Assembly (NCBI RefSeq): GCF_018613935.1
Contig: NZ_JAGGPF010000001.1
Location: forward strand, 248,001 to 312,000
Reading direction: 5' to 3'
Length of the DNA stretch: 64,000 nt
From: Agromyces sp. ISL-38
Lineage (GTDB): Bacteria; Actinomycetota; Actinomycetes; Actinomycetales; Microbacteriaceae
The notes under the pieces were generated by a model, which ran no database searches, was not told where the DNA came from, and saw only the letters and a program-made list of their open reading frames with translations. How positions within the stretch are numbered: position 1 is the stretch's first letter; each line of letters begins with the position of its first letter. Positions 8,240 through 16,843 of this stretch are shown piece by piece. The position numbers and the translations under genes were made by a program.

Positions 8240-9546
8240 GCGAAGGCCCTCTCCCCTGCGACATCCGACTCGCCCAGCAGGGCGGTCTCGTGCAGCGTGG
8301 CGGTGATCGTCTCGACGGCGATGGTCGCCGGCGGCTCGATGACGGCGTGCTCGCCCGTCGCGGACGACACATTGCCGAGCGCGGCGAGCAGCGTGACGCG
8401 AGGCACGACGCCGATGAGCCGATGCTGGTCGTCGACGACGGCGAGCGGGAGCACGCTCTCGACGGCGCTCTCGAGCAGGTCGGAGAGATAGGTCTGACGG
8501 TCGACGAACGCGACGTCGTCGCGAATCACCGAGTCGAGTGAGCGGTCGCCGCGTTTCACGAGCCGCATCACGTCGCGGTCCTGCACGGCGCCGAGCAGGC
8601 GACGTCCCTGTCCGACGACGAACACCGACGAGGTCTGCAGGTCGCGCATCGTCCGTAGCGCGGTGCGCGGCCCGGCCGATGACGAGACGAGCGCGCGCGG
8701 TGCCTCCATGACGGATGCCGCGGTGAGCACTCGCGCGCGGTCGACGTCGTTCACGAACTGGGCGACGTAGTCGTCGGCGGGATCCGTGAGGATCTCGTCG
8801 GCGGTGCCGAGCTGCACGATGCGACCGTCGCGCATGACGGCGATGCGATCGCCGAGGAACATCGCCTCGTTGAGGTCGTGCGTGATGAAGACGATGGTCT
8901 TGCCGAACTCCTGCTGGAGTTCGACGAGCTGCTCCTGCATCTCGCGGCGGATGAGCGGATCGAGCGCCGAGAACGCCTCATCCATGAGCAGGATGTCGGT
9001 GTCGGAAGCGAGGGCGCGGGCGAGCCCGACGCGCTGCTGCATTCCGCCCGACAGCTCGGAGGGCATGCGCTCGCCCCAGCCGGCGAGGCCGACGCGATCG
9101 AGCACGCGCTCGGCGCGTTCGCGGCGCTCGGCCTCGGCGACGCCCTGGATCTCGAGTCCGTAGGCGGCGTTCTCGAGCACGCTGCGGTGCGGAAGCAGCG
9201 CGAAGTGCTGGAACACCATCGACACGTGGCTGCGGCGCAGCTGCCGGAGTCGCTTCGGCGAGATGCCCGTGAGCTCCTCCCCCATCACCGTCACGGTGCC
9301 ACCGGTCGGCTCGATGAGTCCGTTGAGCATGCGGATGAGCGTCGACTTGCCGGAGCCCGAGAGCCCCATGACGACGAAGATCTCGCCGCGCTCGACGGTG
9401 AAGTCGGCGTCGACGACGGCCGGCGTGCCGAGCGGCGCGAGCTCGGCGGGGCTGGCGCCGGCGCGCAGGCGCTCGATCGCTTCGGCCTGCTTGCGGCCGA
9501 AGAACTTGCTGAGGTTGCGTGCCGCGATTGCGGGCGGTTCGGTCAT
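8236..9546 (-). CDS. opuAA: Glycine betaine/proline ABC transporter ATPase with CBS domains
   Basis: 436-residue ABC ATPase of the OpuAA/ProV type. The family-specific N-terminal segment (AARNLSKFFGRKQAEAIERL) precedes Walker A GLSGSGKST, the signature LSGGMQQRVGLARAL and Walker B ILLMDEAFSALDP. The C-terminal third has a tandem CBS pair, which in OpuA senses ionic strength. The ATG at 9546 has GGAG 8 nt upstream; the in-frame extension to 9867 crosses the regulatory palindromes and is rejected. First gene of the opu operon. Confidence 0.94.
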   Translation of the reverse strand: MTEPPAIAARNLSKFFGRKQAEAIERLRAGASPAELAPLGTPAVVDADFTVERGEIFVVMGLSGSGKSTLIRMLNGLIEPTGGTVTVMGEELTGISPKRLRQLRRSHVSMVFQHFALLPHRSVLENAAYGLEIQGVAEAERRERAERVLDRVGLAGWGERMPSELSGGMQQRVGLARALASDTDILLMDEAFSALDPLIRREMQEQLVELQQEFGKTIVFITHDLNEAMFLGDRIAVMRDGRIVQLGTADEILTDPADDYVAQFVNDVDRARVLTAASVMEAPRALVSSSAGPRTALRTMRDLQTSSVFVVGQGRRLLGAVQDRDVMRLVKRGDRSLDSVIRDDVAFVDRQTYLSDLLESAVESVLPLAVVDDQHRLIGVVPRVTLLAALGNVSSATGEHAVIEPPATIAVETITATLHETALLGESDVAGERAFA

Positions 9547-9972
9547 ATCGGTGCTCCGGGAGGCACGCCGGATGACACGCACGAAGACGTGCGCCATCAT
9601 CGCTCGGTGGGGCGAGCTCATGGTTGACGACCGGGTTGACGGCGAATCGGAACCCGGACTCAAGCGCGGGACGAGGTGTCGTCTCCGGGCGAATCCAGGC
9701 TTCGTCACAGACGGCCATCGGGACCGTATGCCACGCCGCCGAACCATACGCTCACGGATTCCGAATTGGGAATTCGTGAGCGCGGACTGGGCGGTTGGGT
9801 CCTGCAGGACCGTGGACCACGGTAGCGACGATCCGAGCGCGACCCAAATGCTGCCCGGTGAAACCATGCGCGATCAGGAGTTCCGCCGCAGCGCTGCCTT
9901 ACGCAACCACACGGACCGGCCTTCGAGATCCGTGAACACCTCGTCGGCATCCTGCGGCATCCGCTCGCTCGG
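9547..9972. promoter_or_regulatory. Regulatory region of the opu operon with three palindromes
   Basis: 426 bp without a credible gene. It holds a 32-bp inverted repeat at 9750..9781 (13-bp arms GCTCACGGATTCC / GGAATTCGTGAGC, 12 of 13 complementary), a perfect 14-bp palindrome GGTCCTGCAGGACC at 9798..9811, and CCGTGGACCACGG at 9810..9822. The opu promoter must lie here; which palindrome is an operator and which a zur transcription terminator cannot be decided by eye. Confidence 0.5.
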
Positions 9973-10374
9973 CTACTCCCCCGCTGCGAGCAGCTTCGTG
10001 CAGTTGGCGCACAGGCCGAACACGTCGACGACATGGGCGGCGCCCGTGAAGCCGTGATCGGCGGCGACCTTCTGTGCCCAGGTCTCGACCTCGTCGGCGG
10101 CGATCTCGACGGTGAGTCCGCAGTTGCGGCAGATCAGGTGGTGGTGGTGGCCCGTCGTGCTGCACGCCCGGTAGAGCGACTCGCCATCGGGCGACTGCAG
10201 CGAATCTGCTTCGCCGTTGGCGGCGAGGTCGCCGAGCGCACGGTAGACGGTGGCGAGGCCGATCGGCGAGCCCGTCTGGTGCAGCGCCCCGTGGAGCGCC
10301 TGCGCGCTGATGAAGCCCTCGGTGTCGTCGAGCGCTTCGCGTACGGCTTCGCGTTGCCAGGTGTTTCTCTTCAT
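9973..10374 (-). CDS. zur: Fur family repressor, probably Zur
   Basis: 133-residue Fur-family metalloregulator. The N-terminal winged helix (MKRNTWQREAVREALDDTEG, then SPIGLATVYRALGDLAANGE) is followed by the dimerisation domain with metal ligands HHHHLICRNCG and the C-terminal CANC pair. It is the last gene of the znuA-znuC-znuB-znuB-zur cluster, its ATG overlapping the preceding permease stop (ATGA). That context, the His-rich ZnuA and the Zur-like operator at 14146 argue for zinc rather than iron sensing; sequence alone cannot exclude Fur or Mur. Confidence 0.9.
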   Translation of the reverse strand: MKRNTWQREAVREALDDTEGFISAQALHGALHQTGSPIGLATVYRALGDLAANGEADSLQSPDGESLYRACSTTGHHHHLICRNCGLTVEIAADEVETWAQKVAADHGFTGAAHVVDVFGLCANCTKLLAAGE

Positions 10375-11213
10375 GCGGTTCGTGCGTCCTCTACGGTCTC
10401 CACAGGTATGGCGACTCGGTTCAACGGTAGCCCGCGGAGCTTGGAGATTCCCAGTGCCAGGAGGAAGAACGCGGTGGCGGCGAGGGCGATCGCGGGACCG
10501 GCTGCGATCGCGAACGTGCGGGAGGCGAGCACTCCGAGCACGCCTGATGCCGCACCGATGATCGGAGCGGCGACCAGGATGCCTCGGAAGCCCGGCACGA
10601 GGAGTCGCGCGGCCGTGGCCGGGGCGGCGAGCAGGGCGATCGCGAGGATGGCGCCGACCGCCGGCAGCGAGCTCACCACCGAAGCGGCGATGAGGGCGAG
10701 CACGAGCACCTCGACGGGCCACTCACGGAACCCCGCAGCCCGGAATCCTGCCGGGTCGAAGGTCGAGAACGCGATCTCCTTGCCGAAAGCGGCCATGAGC
10801 GCGACGGCGACGACCGCCACGGATGCCGCAATCAGAATATCTCCATCGCTCACCGTGAGGATCGATCCGACGAGCAGCGACTCGGCACGCACCGGAAGTC
10901 CGGGGATCGCCGCTTGCAGGAGCGCCCCGGCAGCGAAGCCACCGGTCAGCACGATGCCGGCCGCGACCTGGGCGCCCTGCCGCCGCACCCGCGCGATGGC
11001 CGCCATCACGGCGACGAGCACGACGGATGCCACTGCCGCGCCGAGCGGCACGCTCACGCCGAGCGCGGCCGCAGCGACCGCGCCGGGATAGGTGGCGTGC
11101 GTCAGCGCCTGCGCGAAGAACGTGCGGCGACGCAGCACCACGAGAGCGCCCACGAATCCTGCCCCTGCACCGATCACGACCGCCGCGAAGAGCGCACGCT
11201 CGAAATAGCCCAT
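10371..11213 (-). CDS. Zinc/manganese ABC transporter permease (second)
   Basis: 280-residue polytopic permease of the ZnuB/ABC-3 family, starting [19 protein letters not shown]. It has the family segment FFAQALTHATYPGAVAAAAL and about eight hydrophobic helices. Its ATG overlaps the stop of the upstream permease by one base (TGATG), and its own stop overlaps the zur ATG. With the first permease it may form a heterodimeric channel. A longer frame upstream is antisense-biased and arginine-rich and was discarded. Confidence 0.9.
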   Translation of the reverse strand: MGYFERALFAAVVIGAGAGFVGALVVLRRRTFFAQALTHATYPGAVAAAALGVSVPLGAAVASVVLVAVMAAIARVRRQGAQVAAGIVLTGGFAAGALLQAAIPGLPVRAESLLVGSILTVSDGDILIAASVAVVAVALMAAFGKEIAFSTFDPAGFRAAGFREWPVEVLVLALIAASVVSSLPAVGAILAIALLAAPATAARLLVPGFRGILVAAPIIGAASGVLGVLASRTFAIAAGPAIALAATAFFLLALGISKLRGLPLNRVAIPVETVEDARTA

Positions 11214-12175
11214 CAGCGCGCCTTCCGGGAGGAGAGCAAGGGTGTGCTGAGGAGGTCCTCCATGCCCGCGTCGCCGCTGGCGTCGCGAGCCCTTCCGGCA
11301 GCCTGTCGCCGGCGCCCGGGCCGCGTGGCACGCCGGTCGAGGAGCAGACGCACGAGCAGCACGATCCCGTAGCCGATCACGAACACGCCCACGACGGTGC
11401 TCCCGGCCGGGAGATCGAAGCCGCCGCCGACCGAGATCGCATAGCCTGCCGCGAGGCCGAGCCATGCGGCGATGGCGGCGAAGGCCGCGGCAGTCGGGAA
11501 CAGCCACCACATGCGCTCGGTGACCAGCCGGGCCACAGCGCCCGGGACGATCAGCAGCGCGAGCACGAGCAGCGTGCCGATCGTGCTCGCTGCCGCCACC
11601 ACGACGAGTGCGACCGCGGCGTTCAGCACGAGATCGAGCACGAGCGACGAGTCGCCGGCGGCGCGGCTGCCGCGCGCATCGAACGCGCGGAAGAGCTGCT
11701 GCTTCAGGGTGACCGCGACGGCCGCGAGTGCGATGAGGCTCACCACGACGAGCGGCACGACCTCCGACGGCGGGATGGTGAGCACCCGTCCGAAGAGGAG
11801 CGCTTCGAGCTCGCCTGCGTAGTCGGAGCTGCGGGAGACCACGATGACGCCGACGCTGAACGTCGCCGTGAGCACGATGGCGATCGCCGCATCGGAGGTG
11901 ATGCCAGCGCGATCGAGCCACGTGAGCGCGAGGGCGCCCCCGAGGGCTGCGATCGCGGCGCCCGGGATGAGGCCGGTGGTGCCGCCCACGGCCAACCCGA
12001 TCGCAAGACCGGGGAAGACCGCGTGGGTGAGTCCGTCACTGATGAACTCGAGTCCGCGCAGGTTCACGAGCACCCCGACGACGCCGGCGACCACCGCGAG
12101 CACGAGCATGACGAGGAGGGCCCGCCCCATGAACGGGATCGCGAAGGAGCCGAAGAGCACGTCGACGAGGCTCAT
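11213..12175 (-). CDS. znuB: Zinc/manganese ABC transporter permease (first)
   Basis: 320-residue ABC-3 family permease: [20 protein letters not shown], then the diagnostic [20 protein letters not shown] segment and eight or so hydrophobic helices, with a basic C-terminal tail. It forms the membrane channel for the metal delivered by ZnuA. It starts 48 bp after znuC. Two adjacent permease genes per operon are a known variant in actinobacteria (as in zinc/manganese aztB-like or znuB1/B2 loci). Confidence 0.9.
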   Translation of the reverse strand: MSLVDVLFGSFAIPFMGRALLVMLVLAVVAGVVGVLVNLRGLEFISDGLTHAVFPGLAIGLAVGGTTGLIPGAAIAALGGALALTWLDRAGITSDAAIAIVLTATFSVGVIVVSRSSDYAGELEALLFGRVLTIPPSEVVPLVVVSLIALAAVAVTLKQQLFRAFDARGSRAAGDSSLVLDLVLNAAVALVVVAAASTIGTLLVLALLIVPGAVARLVTERMWWLFPTAAAFAAIAAWLGLAAGYAISVGGGFDLPAGSTVVGVFVIGYGIVLLVRLLLDRRATRPGRRRQAAGRARDASGDAGMEDLLSTPLLSSRKAR

Positions 12176-12223
12176 CGGTCACCACTCCCCCGGGGCATCC
12201 GCCATGTATGCAGCGTGCGGCAT

Positions 12224-13045
12224 TCAGTGGCCCTCGTGGCCGGGCACCACGAGCGTGTGCTCGTCCATCTCGACTCCGACGCCGTCGAAGCACTCCTGCA
12301 CATTGCCGAGCGTGAGCACCTCGTCGACGGGCCCGCTCGCCAGCTGGGTGCCGTTCACGAGCACCACGGTGTCGCAGACGAGCCGCGCGAGCTCGAGGTC
12401 GTGCGTCGACACGACCACTGCCACACCCCGGTGCTTGAGGGTGCGGATGGTGTCGATGAGTGCATCGCGGTTCGCCTGGTCGAGGCCGTTGAACGGCTCG
12501 TCGAGTAGCAGGAGTCGAGGTTCGGATGCCAGGGCGCGAGCGAGCAGGCCGCGCTGGCGTTGCCCGCCCGAGAGCTCACCGAAGCGATGCTTCGCGAGCG
12601 CGGCGAGGCCGACGGTCTGGATCGCCTCGCGAGCCGCCTGCCGATCGGCTCGGCCGGGCCAGCGCAGCAGCCCGAGCCCTCGGTACCTGCCCTGAATGAC
12701 CACTTGCTCGAGACTGATCGGGAAGTCGGGATCGAGCTCGGCCGACTGGGGGAGGAACCCCACCATGCCGTTCCGGGCATGCGTCGCCGGCTCGGGCGAT
12801 CCGGCCCGGTCGTTCGGCGCGTCCGCGCTCACCGGCGCCGCACTGGCGCCGACCTGAACGCGGCCCGCGGTGAGCGGCACGAGTCCGAGGATGCCCTTCA
12901 ACAGCGTCGACTTGCCGGCGCCGTTCGGACCGATGAGCGCCACCGCTTCGCCCGCCTCGACTGCGAGATCGAGTTCGCTCACTCCGGCGCCCCCGGGGTA
13001 GGTGAAGGCGGCGCCGTCGAGGCGGAGCACGGTGGCGTCACTCAT
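12224..13045 (-). CDS. znuC: Zinc ABC transporter ATP-binding protein
   Basis: 273-residue cytoplasmic ATPase that powers the ZnuB channel. Walker A is IGPNGAGKST near residue 39, the signature LSGGQRQRGLLARAL and Walker B LLLLDEPFNGLDQ follow, with the H-loop in VVVSTHDLELARLV. An insert rich in Ala/Pro/Asp (around residues 68-90) separates the Walker A region from the Q-loop (GFLPQSAEL). The C-terminal tail ends VPGHEGH. It begins 4 nt after the znuA stop. Confidence 0.92.
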   Translation of the reverse strand: MSDATVLRLDGAAFTYPGGAGVSELDLAVEAGEAVALIGPNGAGKSTLLKGILGLVPLTAGRVQVGASAAPVSADAPNDRAGSPEPATHARNGMVGFLPQSAELDPDFPISLEQVVIQGRYRGLGLLRWPGRADRQAAREAIQTVGLAALAKHRFGELSGGQRQRGLLARALASEPRLLLLDEPFNGLDQANRDALIDTIRTLKHRGVAVVVSTHDLELARLVCDTVVLVNGTQLASGPVDEVLTLGNVQECFDGVGVEMDEHTLVVPGHEGH

Positions 13046-13049
13046 CCAG

Positions 13050-14126
13050 TCATCCTTGCAGCACGGCGGGGAGCGCGGAAGGCTCGACGCCCCACGACTC
13101 GAGAATGAGTCGTGCGTTGTGCTCCTGGCTGCTCAGGTAGGTCTCGCCGTCGGTGCCGGCGGCCCCGAGCGAATCCCCGTAGAGGGCGTTCTCGCCGGAG
13201 TAGACCTTCACTCCCGATTCGGTCGCGATGGTTTCGGCCGCCTTGGGCGAGATCGATGCCTCGGAGAACACGGCCTTGACGCCCGTCTCGCGGATCTTGG
13301 CGACGAGCTCGTCGATCTCGGCGGCGCTGGGCTCTGCGTTGTCGTCGAAGCTGGGAATGACGCTGCCGACGAAGGTGAGGTCGTACGCGGCGATGAAGTA
13401 GGTGAACGCGTCGTGGTTCGTCACGAGCAGTCGCTGCTCGACGGGCACCTTGGCGACGTTCTCCTCGATCCAGTCGTCGAGGGCGCTGAGCTTGTCGAGA
13501 TAGGCCGATTCGTTCGACTCCACCGTGGCGGCATCGATTCCGGGGACTGCGGCGAGGCCGTCGGTGATGTTCTCGACCATGTGCTCGGCGAGCTCAGGAT
13601 CGGTCCAGATGTGCGGGTTTCCCTCGCCGTGCTCGTCTTCGGTGTGCTCCGCTTCCTCGCCGTGCTCCTCCGCCTCGTCGGCGTGCTCCTCCGCGGCGCC
13701 CTCGTCGGCGTGCGCCTCGTGGTCGTCGGTGCCGAAGAGCTCGATGCCGGAGCTCGCGTCGATGAGCTCGCCGTCGAAGCCCGAGGCCTTCACCGCGTCG
13801 TCGAGCCAGCTCTCGAGGCCGGCGCCGTTCACGACGAGCGCGTCGGCCTCGGTGAGGGCGAGCAGCTGGGCTGCCGACGGGTCGAAGCTGTGGGCGCTCT
13901 GGCCGGCGGAGAGCAATTGGGTGATCCCGGCATCGTCACCGAGCAGTTCTCGGGTGAAGTCGCCCACTTGCGTGGTCGTCACGACGATCTTGGCGCCGCT
14001 GTCACTGCCGCTGCCGGATGCCGCCGAGTCGGCGCATCCTGTGAGTGCGAGCGCAGCTGCTGCCAGCATCGCGACTCCCGCTACGGGTGCAAGCGGGCGG
14101 CGGGAATCAGCGTGGCGTCGTCTCAT
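13050..14126 (-). CDS. znuA: Zinc ABC transporter substrate-binding lipoprotein
   Basis: 358-residue cluster A-I metal-binding lipoprotein. Its signal peptide ends in lipobox LALTGCADS. The histidines and acids expected of a ZnuA/AdcA site are present (SAHSFDPSAAQ, NPHIWTDPELAEHM, TNHDAFTYFIAAY). A His/Glu-rich loop near residues 165-200 (for example DEGAAEEHADEAEEHGEEAE) is typical of zinc rather than manganese binders. The ATG at 14126 was chosen because the longer frame runs through the Zur operator; the leader is only about 20 nt. First gene of a Zur-controlled operon. Confidence 0.93.
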   Translation of the reverse strand: MRRRHADSRRPLAPVAGVAMLAAAALALTGCADSAASGSGSDSGAKIVVTTTQVGDFTRELLGDDAGITQLLSAGQSAHSFDPSAAQLLALTEADALVVNGAGLESWLDDAVKASGFDGELIDASSGIELFGTDDHEAHADEGAAEEHADEAEEHGEEAEHTEDEHGEGNPHIWTDPELAEHMVENITDGLAAVPGIDAATVESNESAYLDKLSALDDWIEENVAKVPVEQRLLVTNHDAFTYFIAAYDLTFVGSVIPSFDDNAEPSAAEIDELVAKIRETGVKAVFSEASISPKAAETIATESGVKVYSGENALYGDSLGAAGTDGETYLSSQEHNARLILESWGVEPSALPAVLQG

Positions 14127-14145
14127 GTCTCCGACGCTACGCTTA

Positions 14146-14162
14146 TTGATAATGGTTGTCAA
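14146..14162. promoter_or_regulatory. Zur operator upstream of znuA
   Basis: TTGATAATGGTTGTCAA is a 17-bp interrupted palindrome (6 of 8 arm positions symmetric), AT-rich in GC-rich DNA, ending 20 bp before the znuA ATG. It resembles Fur-family boxes built on TGATAAT half-sites, as described for actinobacterial Zur. Position and neighbours support zinc-dependent repression of the whole cluster including zur. Confidence 0.75.
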
Positions 14163-14277
14163 AATCAGGGAAAGCACGCACCCTCCATCACGTGACAGTG
14201 CAACGCGCGGTACCTGCCGTCATTCCCCCGATCCTGTGGAAATGATCTGGCAAGTGTCGGATCGACGTGCGAGAGTG

Positions 14278-14769
14278 ATGCCCGTGGATACGACGACAAC
14301 CCCTCTGACGTTGCATCCGTTCACCCTTGCCGATGCCCTGCGCGTGCTCTCGGGCGAAGTAGATCCGCACGACGGGTGGGAGGGCGGCTACGCCTTCACC
14401 GACGAGCCCGAGCTCCTCAGCGCCTTCGTGCAGACCGTGCGCGAGAGCGGCGATCCCGCCCCATTCGGGCCCTACCTCGTGCGGCGCGGCAGAGACGGCG
14501 CCGCCATCGGCGGCGTCAACTTGTTCGGCCCTCCGAGCGCTGACGGCGTCGTCGAGTTCGACTTCGGCCTCGTGCCCGCCGTACGCGGTCGTGGCCTCGC
14601 CCGGCACATCGTGCAGGCGACGCTCGAGCTCGCCCGCTCGGCGGGCGCAACCATCGCTCGTGCCGAGACGGAGATCGCCAACCTGCCCGCCCGCCGAGCG
14701 CTCGAGCACGCCGGCATGCTCGAGGCCGGGCGCTCCAAGGCGGCCGTCACCTATGAGATCCGGCTCTGA
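14278..14769 (+). CDS. GNAT family N-acetyltransferase (first of a tandem pair)
   Basis: 163-residue acetyltransferase of the RimJ/RimL-like GNAT group. The acetyl-CoA loop is RGRGLARHIV (residues about 104-113), preceded by strand VVEFDFGLVPAV and followed by NLPARRALEHAGM. The ATG at 14278 gives MPVDTTTTPLTLHPFT; longer frames extend antisense through znuA. The acceptor substrate is unknown. It overlaps the next gene by 17 bp, and the two share a GDPAPFGPYxV and GGxxxFGPP pattern, so they are probably a tandem duplication. Confidence 0.85.
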   Translation: MPVDTTTTPLTLHPFTLADALRVLSGEVDPHDGWEGGYAFTDEPELLSAFVQTVRESGDPAPFGPYLVRRGRDGAAIGGVNLFGPPSADGVVEFDFGLVPAVRGRGLARHIVQATLELARSAGATIARAETEIANLPARRALEHAGMLEAGRSKAAVTYEIRL

Positions 14770-15295
14770 GTCCTTCCGAGCCGATGCCTCGAGTCGTCCG
14801 GACGGTGACCTGCGGGTGATCCGCACCGATCGGCTCCGGCTCGTGCCCTACACGCCGGCGCACGCGCGACGCCTGCTCGACGGCGAGCCGCACGACGACT
14901 CGTGGGCGCCGGGATATCCGACCGCCGACGAGCTCGACGTCGCACGCATGTACCTCGGCATCATCGGGCCGCACGGCGACCCCGCGCCCTTCGGGCCCTA
15001 TGTCATCCGCCTCGACGGCGACGGCCATGCGGTCGGCGGGTTCGGCTTCTTCGGCCCTCCCGACGACGAAGGCTTCGTCGAGTTCGGCTATGGGCTCATC
15101 GAGAGCGCTCGCGGCTCCGGCCTCGCGACCGAGGCGGTCGTCGCCGCCCTCAGCACGGCAGCCGCTCACGGTGCGCTCGGCGCGCGCGCCGACACGACGC
15201 CCGAGAACCTCGCATCGCAGCGGGTGCTCGAGAAGGCCGGGCTCGTCGAGGTGCGTCGCGACGCGGCATCCGTTGTCTACGAGACGCGCCGCTGA
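14753..15295 (+). CDS. GNAT family N-acetyltransferase (second of a tandem pair)
   Basis: 180-residue GNAT protein: IRTDRLRLVPYTPAHARRLL is the usual RimJ/L-type opening, the acetyl-CoA loop is ARGSGLATEAV, and the C-terminal ENLASQRVLEKAGLVEV is typical. It resembles the preceding gene over its whole length. The start is uncertain: ATG 14753 overlaps the upstream stop, while a GTG just before the IRTDRL segment would give a protein without the 20-residue leader. No substrate is evident. Confidence 0.82.
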   Translation: MRSGSESFRADASSRPDGDLRVIRTDRLRLVPYTPAHARRLLDGEPHDDSWAPGYPTADELDVARMYLGIIGPHGDPAPFGPYVIRLDGDGHAVGGFGFFGPPDDEGFVEFGYGLIESARGSGLATEAVVAALSTAAAHGALGARADTTPENLASQRVLEKAGLVEVRRDAASVVYETRR

Positions 15296-15373
15296 GTACC
15301 CCGCACGGCTGAGATCAGCGGGGGAGAGGCAGCTCACGTCGAACAGCCGGCACCCGCGGAACGCCGGCCCCGA

Positions 15374-16807
15374 TCACTCGAGCAGGAGCGCGGGCTCCTC
15401 GATGATCGATGCGACATCGGCGAGGAATCGGCTCGCAACGTCGCCGTCGACGACCCGGTGGTCGAACGAGGCGCCGATCGTCGTGACGAAGCGCGGGCGC
15501 ACTTCGCCGTCGACGACCCACGGCTTCTGCTTGATCGTGCCGAGCGCCACGATCGCGACCTCGCCGGGGTTCAGGATCGGCGTGCCGGTGTCCATGCCGA
15601 AGACGCCGATGTTCGTGATGGTGATCGTGCCGCCCTGCATCTCGGCCGGCTGCGTCTTGCCCTCACGAGCCGTGAGCGTGAGCCGTTCAAGGGCGGCCGC
15701 GAGCTCGACGAGCGTCATCGCCTGCGCCTCCTTGACGTTCGGCACGAGCAGACCGCGGGGGGTCGCCGCGGCGACGCCGAGGTTGACGTAGTGCTTGACG
15801 ATGATCTCGCTGTCGGTCCACTGCGCGTTCACCGACGGGTTGCGGCGCACCGCCCAGATCATCGCCTTCGCCATGATGAGCAGCGGCGACACCTTGACGC
15901 CCGCGTAGTCGGGTGAGGCCTTGAGCCGCTTCAGGTACTCCATCGTGCGACTCGCATCGACGTCGACGAAGACACTCACATGCGGCGCCTGGAATGCACT
16001 CTGCACCATGGCATTCGCGATCGCCTTGCGAACGCCCTTGACCGGAATGCGGTCTTCCCGGCCTTCGGGCCACTCGGGCGTCTGGATGTTGCGGAAGACG
16101 CTCGCCTGGCTCGCCTCGCGGATCACGTCGTCGCGCGTGATGTCGCCGATGGGTCCGGTGGGGGTGACTCGCGAGAGCTCGACACCGAGGTCTTTCGCGA
16201 GCTTGCGGATGGGCGGCTTCGCGATCACCGGAAGGCGCCGATCAGGACCGGGTGCGGCAGCGGGGGCGGGCGTCGCCGGGGCCGGAGCCGGCGCCGCGGG
16301 AGCTGAGGCCGGGGGCGGCGGGGGAGTGGGCGACGTGAAGTTCTCGTGCGCACCCCCGGGAGACGGATGCCGCCGCCGGCGAGTCGCCGAGGGACCCGAG
16401 CTCCCGTGTCCGACGAGCACGGCACCGCCGCCCTCTTCGGCAGCCGGTGCGGCGGGTGCTGCCGGAGCGGAGGGCGCTGCGGGCGCCGTCGGTGCGGCGG
16501 CGGAAGGTGCGGCGGGCGTTGCGGCGGCGGAAGGCGCGACGGCCGCGGTATCCGCCGACCCCGCGGCATCCGTCTGGATCACCAGGATCGGCGTACCGAC
16601 GTTCACGGTGTTGCCTTCGTCGACGAGCAGCTCGGAGACGACGCCTTCGAAGGCGCTCGGCAGCTCGACGAGCGATTTCGCCGTCTCGATCTCGACGAAC
16701 ACCTGGTCGAGCGCGATCCGGTCGCCGGGGGCGACGCGCCATTGCACGATCTCGGCCTCGGTGAGTCCCTCACCGACGTCGGGCAGCGGGAATCGGATCT
16801 CGCTCAT
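15374..16807 (-). CDS. 2-oxoacid dehydrogenase E2, dihydrolipoamide acyltransferase
   Basis: 477-residue E2 core of a branched-chain 2-oxoacid or pyruvate dehydrogenase complex. Residues 1-80 form a lipoyl domain with the lysine in [12 protein letters not shown]. An Ala/Pro-rich linker leads to a peripheral subunit-binding domain ([20 protein letters not shown]), a second linker, and the C-terminal catalytic domain ending [20 protein letters not shown], with the active-site HRVVDGD. It lies 36 bp after the E1-beta gene. No E3 gene is nearby, so a shared lipoamide dehydrogenase is probably used. Confidence 0.93.
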   Translation of the reverse strand: MSEIRFPLPDVGEGLTEAEIVQWRVAPGDRIALDQVFVEIETAKSLVELPSAFEGVVSELLVDEGNTVNVGTPILVIQTDAAGSADTAAVAPSAAATPAAPSAAAPTAPAAPSAPAAPAAPAAEEGGGAVLVGHGSSGPSATRRRRHPSPGGAHENFTSPTPPPPPASAPAAPAPAPATPAPAAAPGPDRRLPVIAKPPIRKLAKDLGVELSRVTPTGPIGDITRDDVIREASQASVFRNIQTPEWPEGREDRIPVKGVRKAIANAMVQSAFQAPHVSVFVDVDASRTMEYLKRLKASPDYAGVKVSPLLIMAKAMIWAVRRNPSVNAQWTDSEIIVKHYVNLGVAAATPRGLLVPNVKEAQAMTLVELAAALERLTLTAREGKTQPAEMQGGTITITNIGVFGMDTGTPILNPGEVAIVALGTIKQKPWVVDGEVRPRFVTTIGASFDHRVVDGDVASRFLADVASIIEEPALLLE

Positions 16808-16843
16808 CTCACGCCTCTCTCAGGTCGCGGCCGAAGCCGCGGG

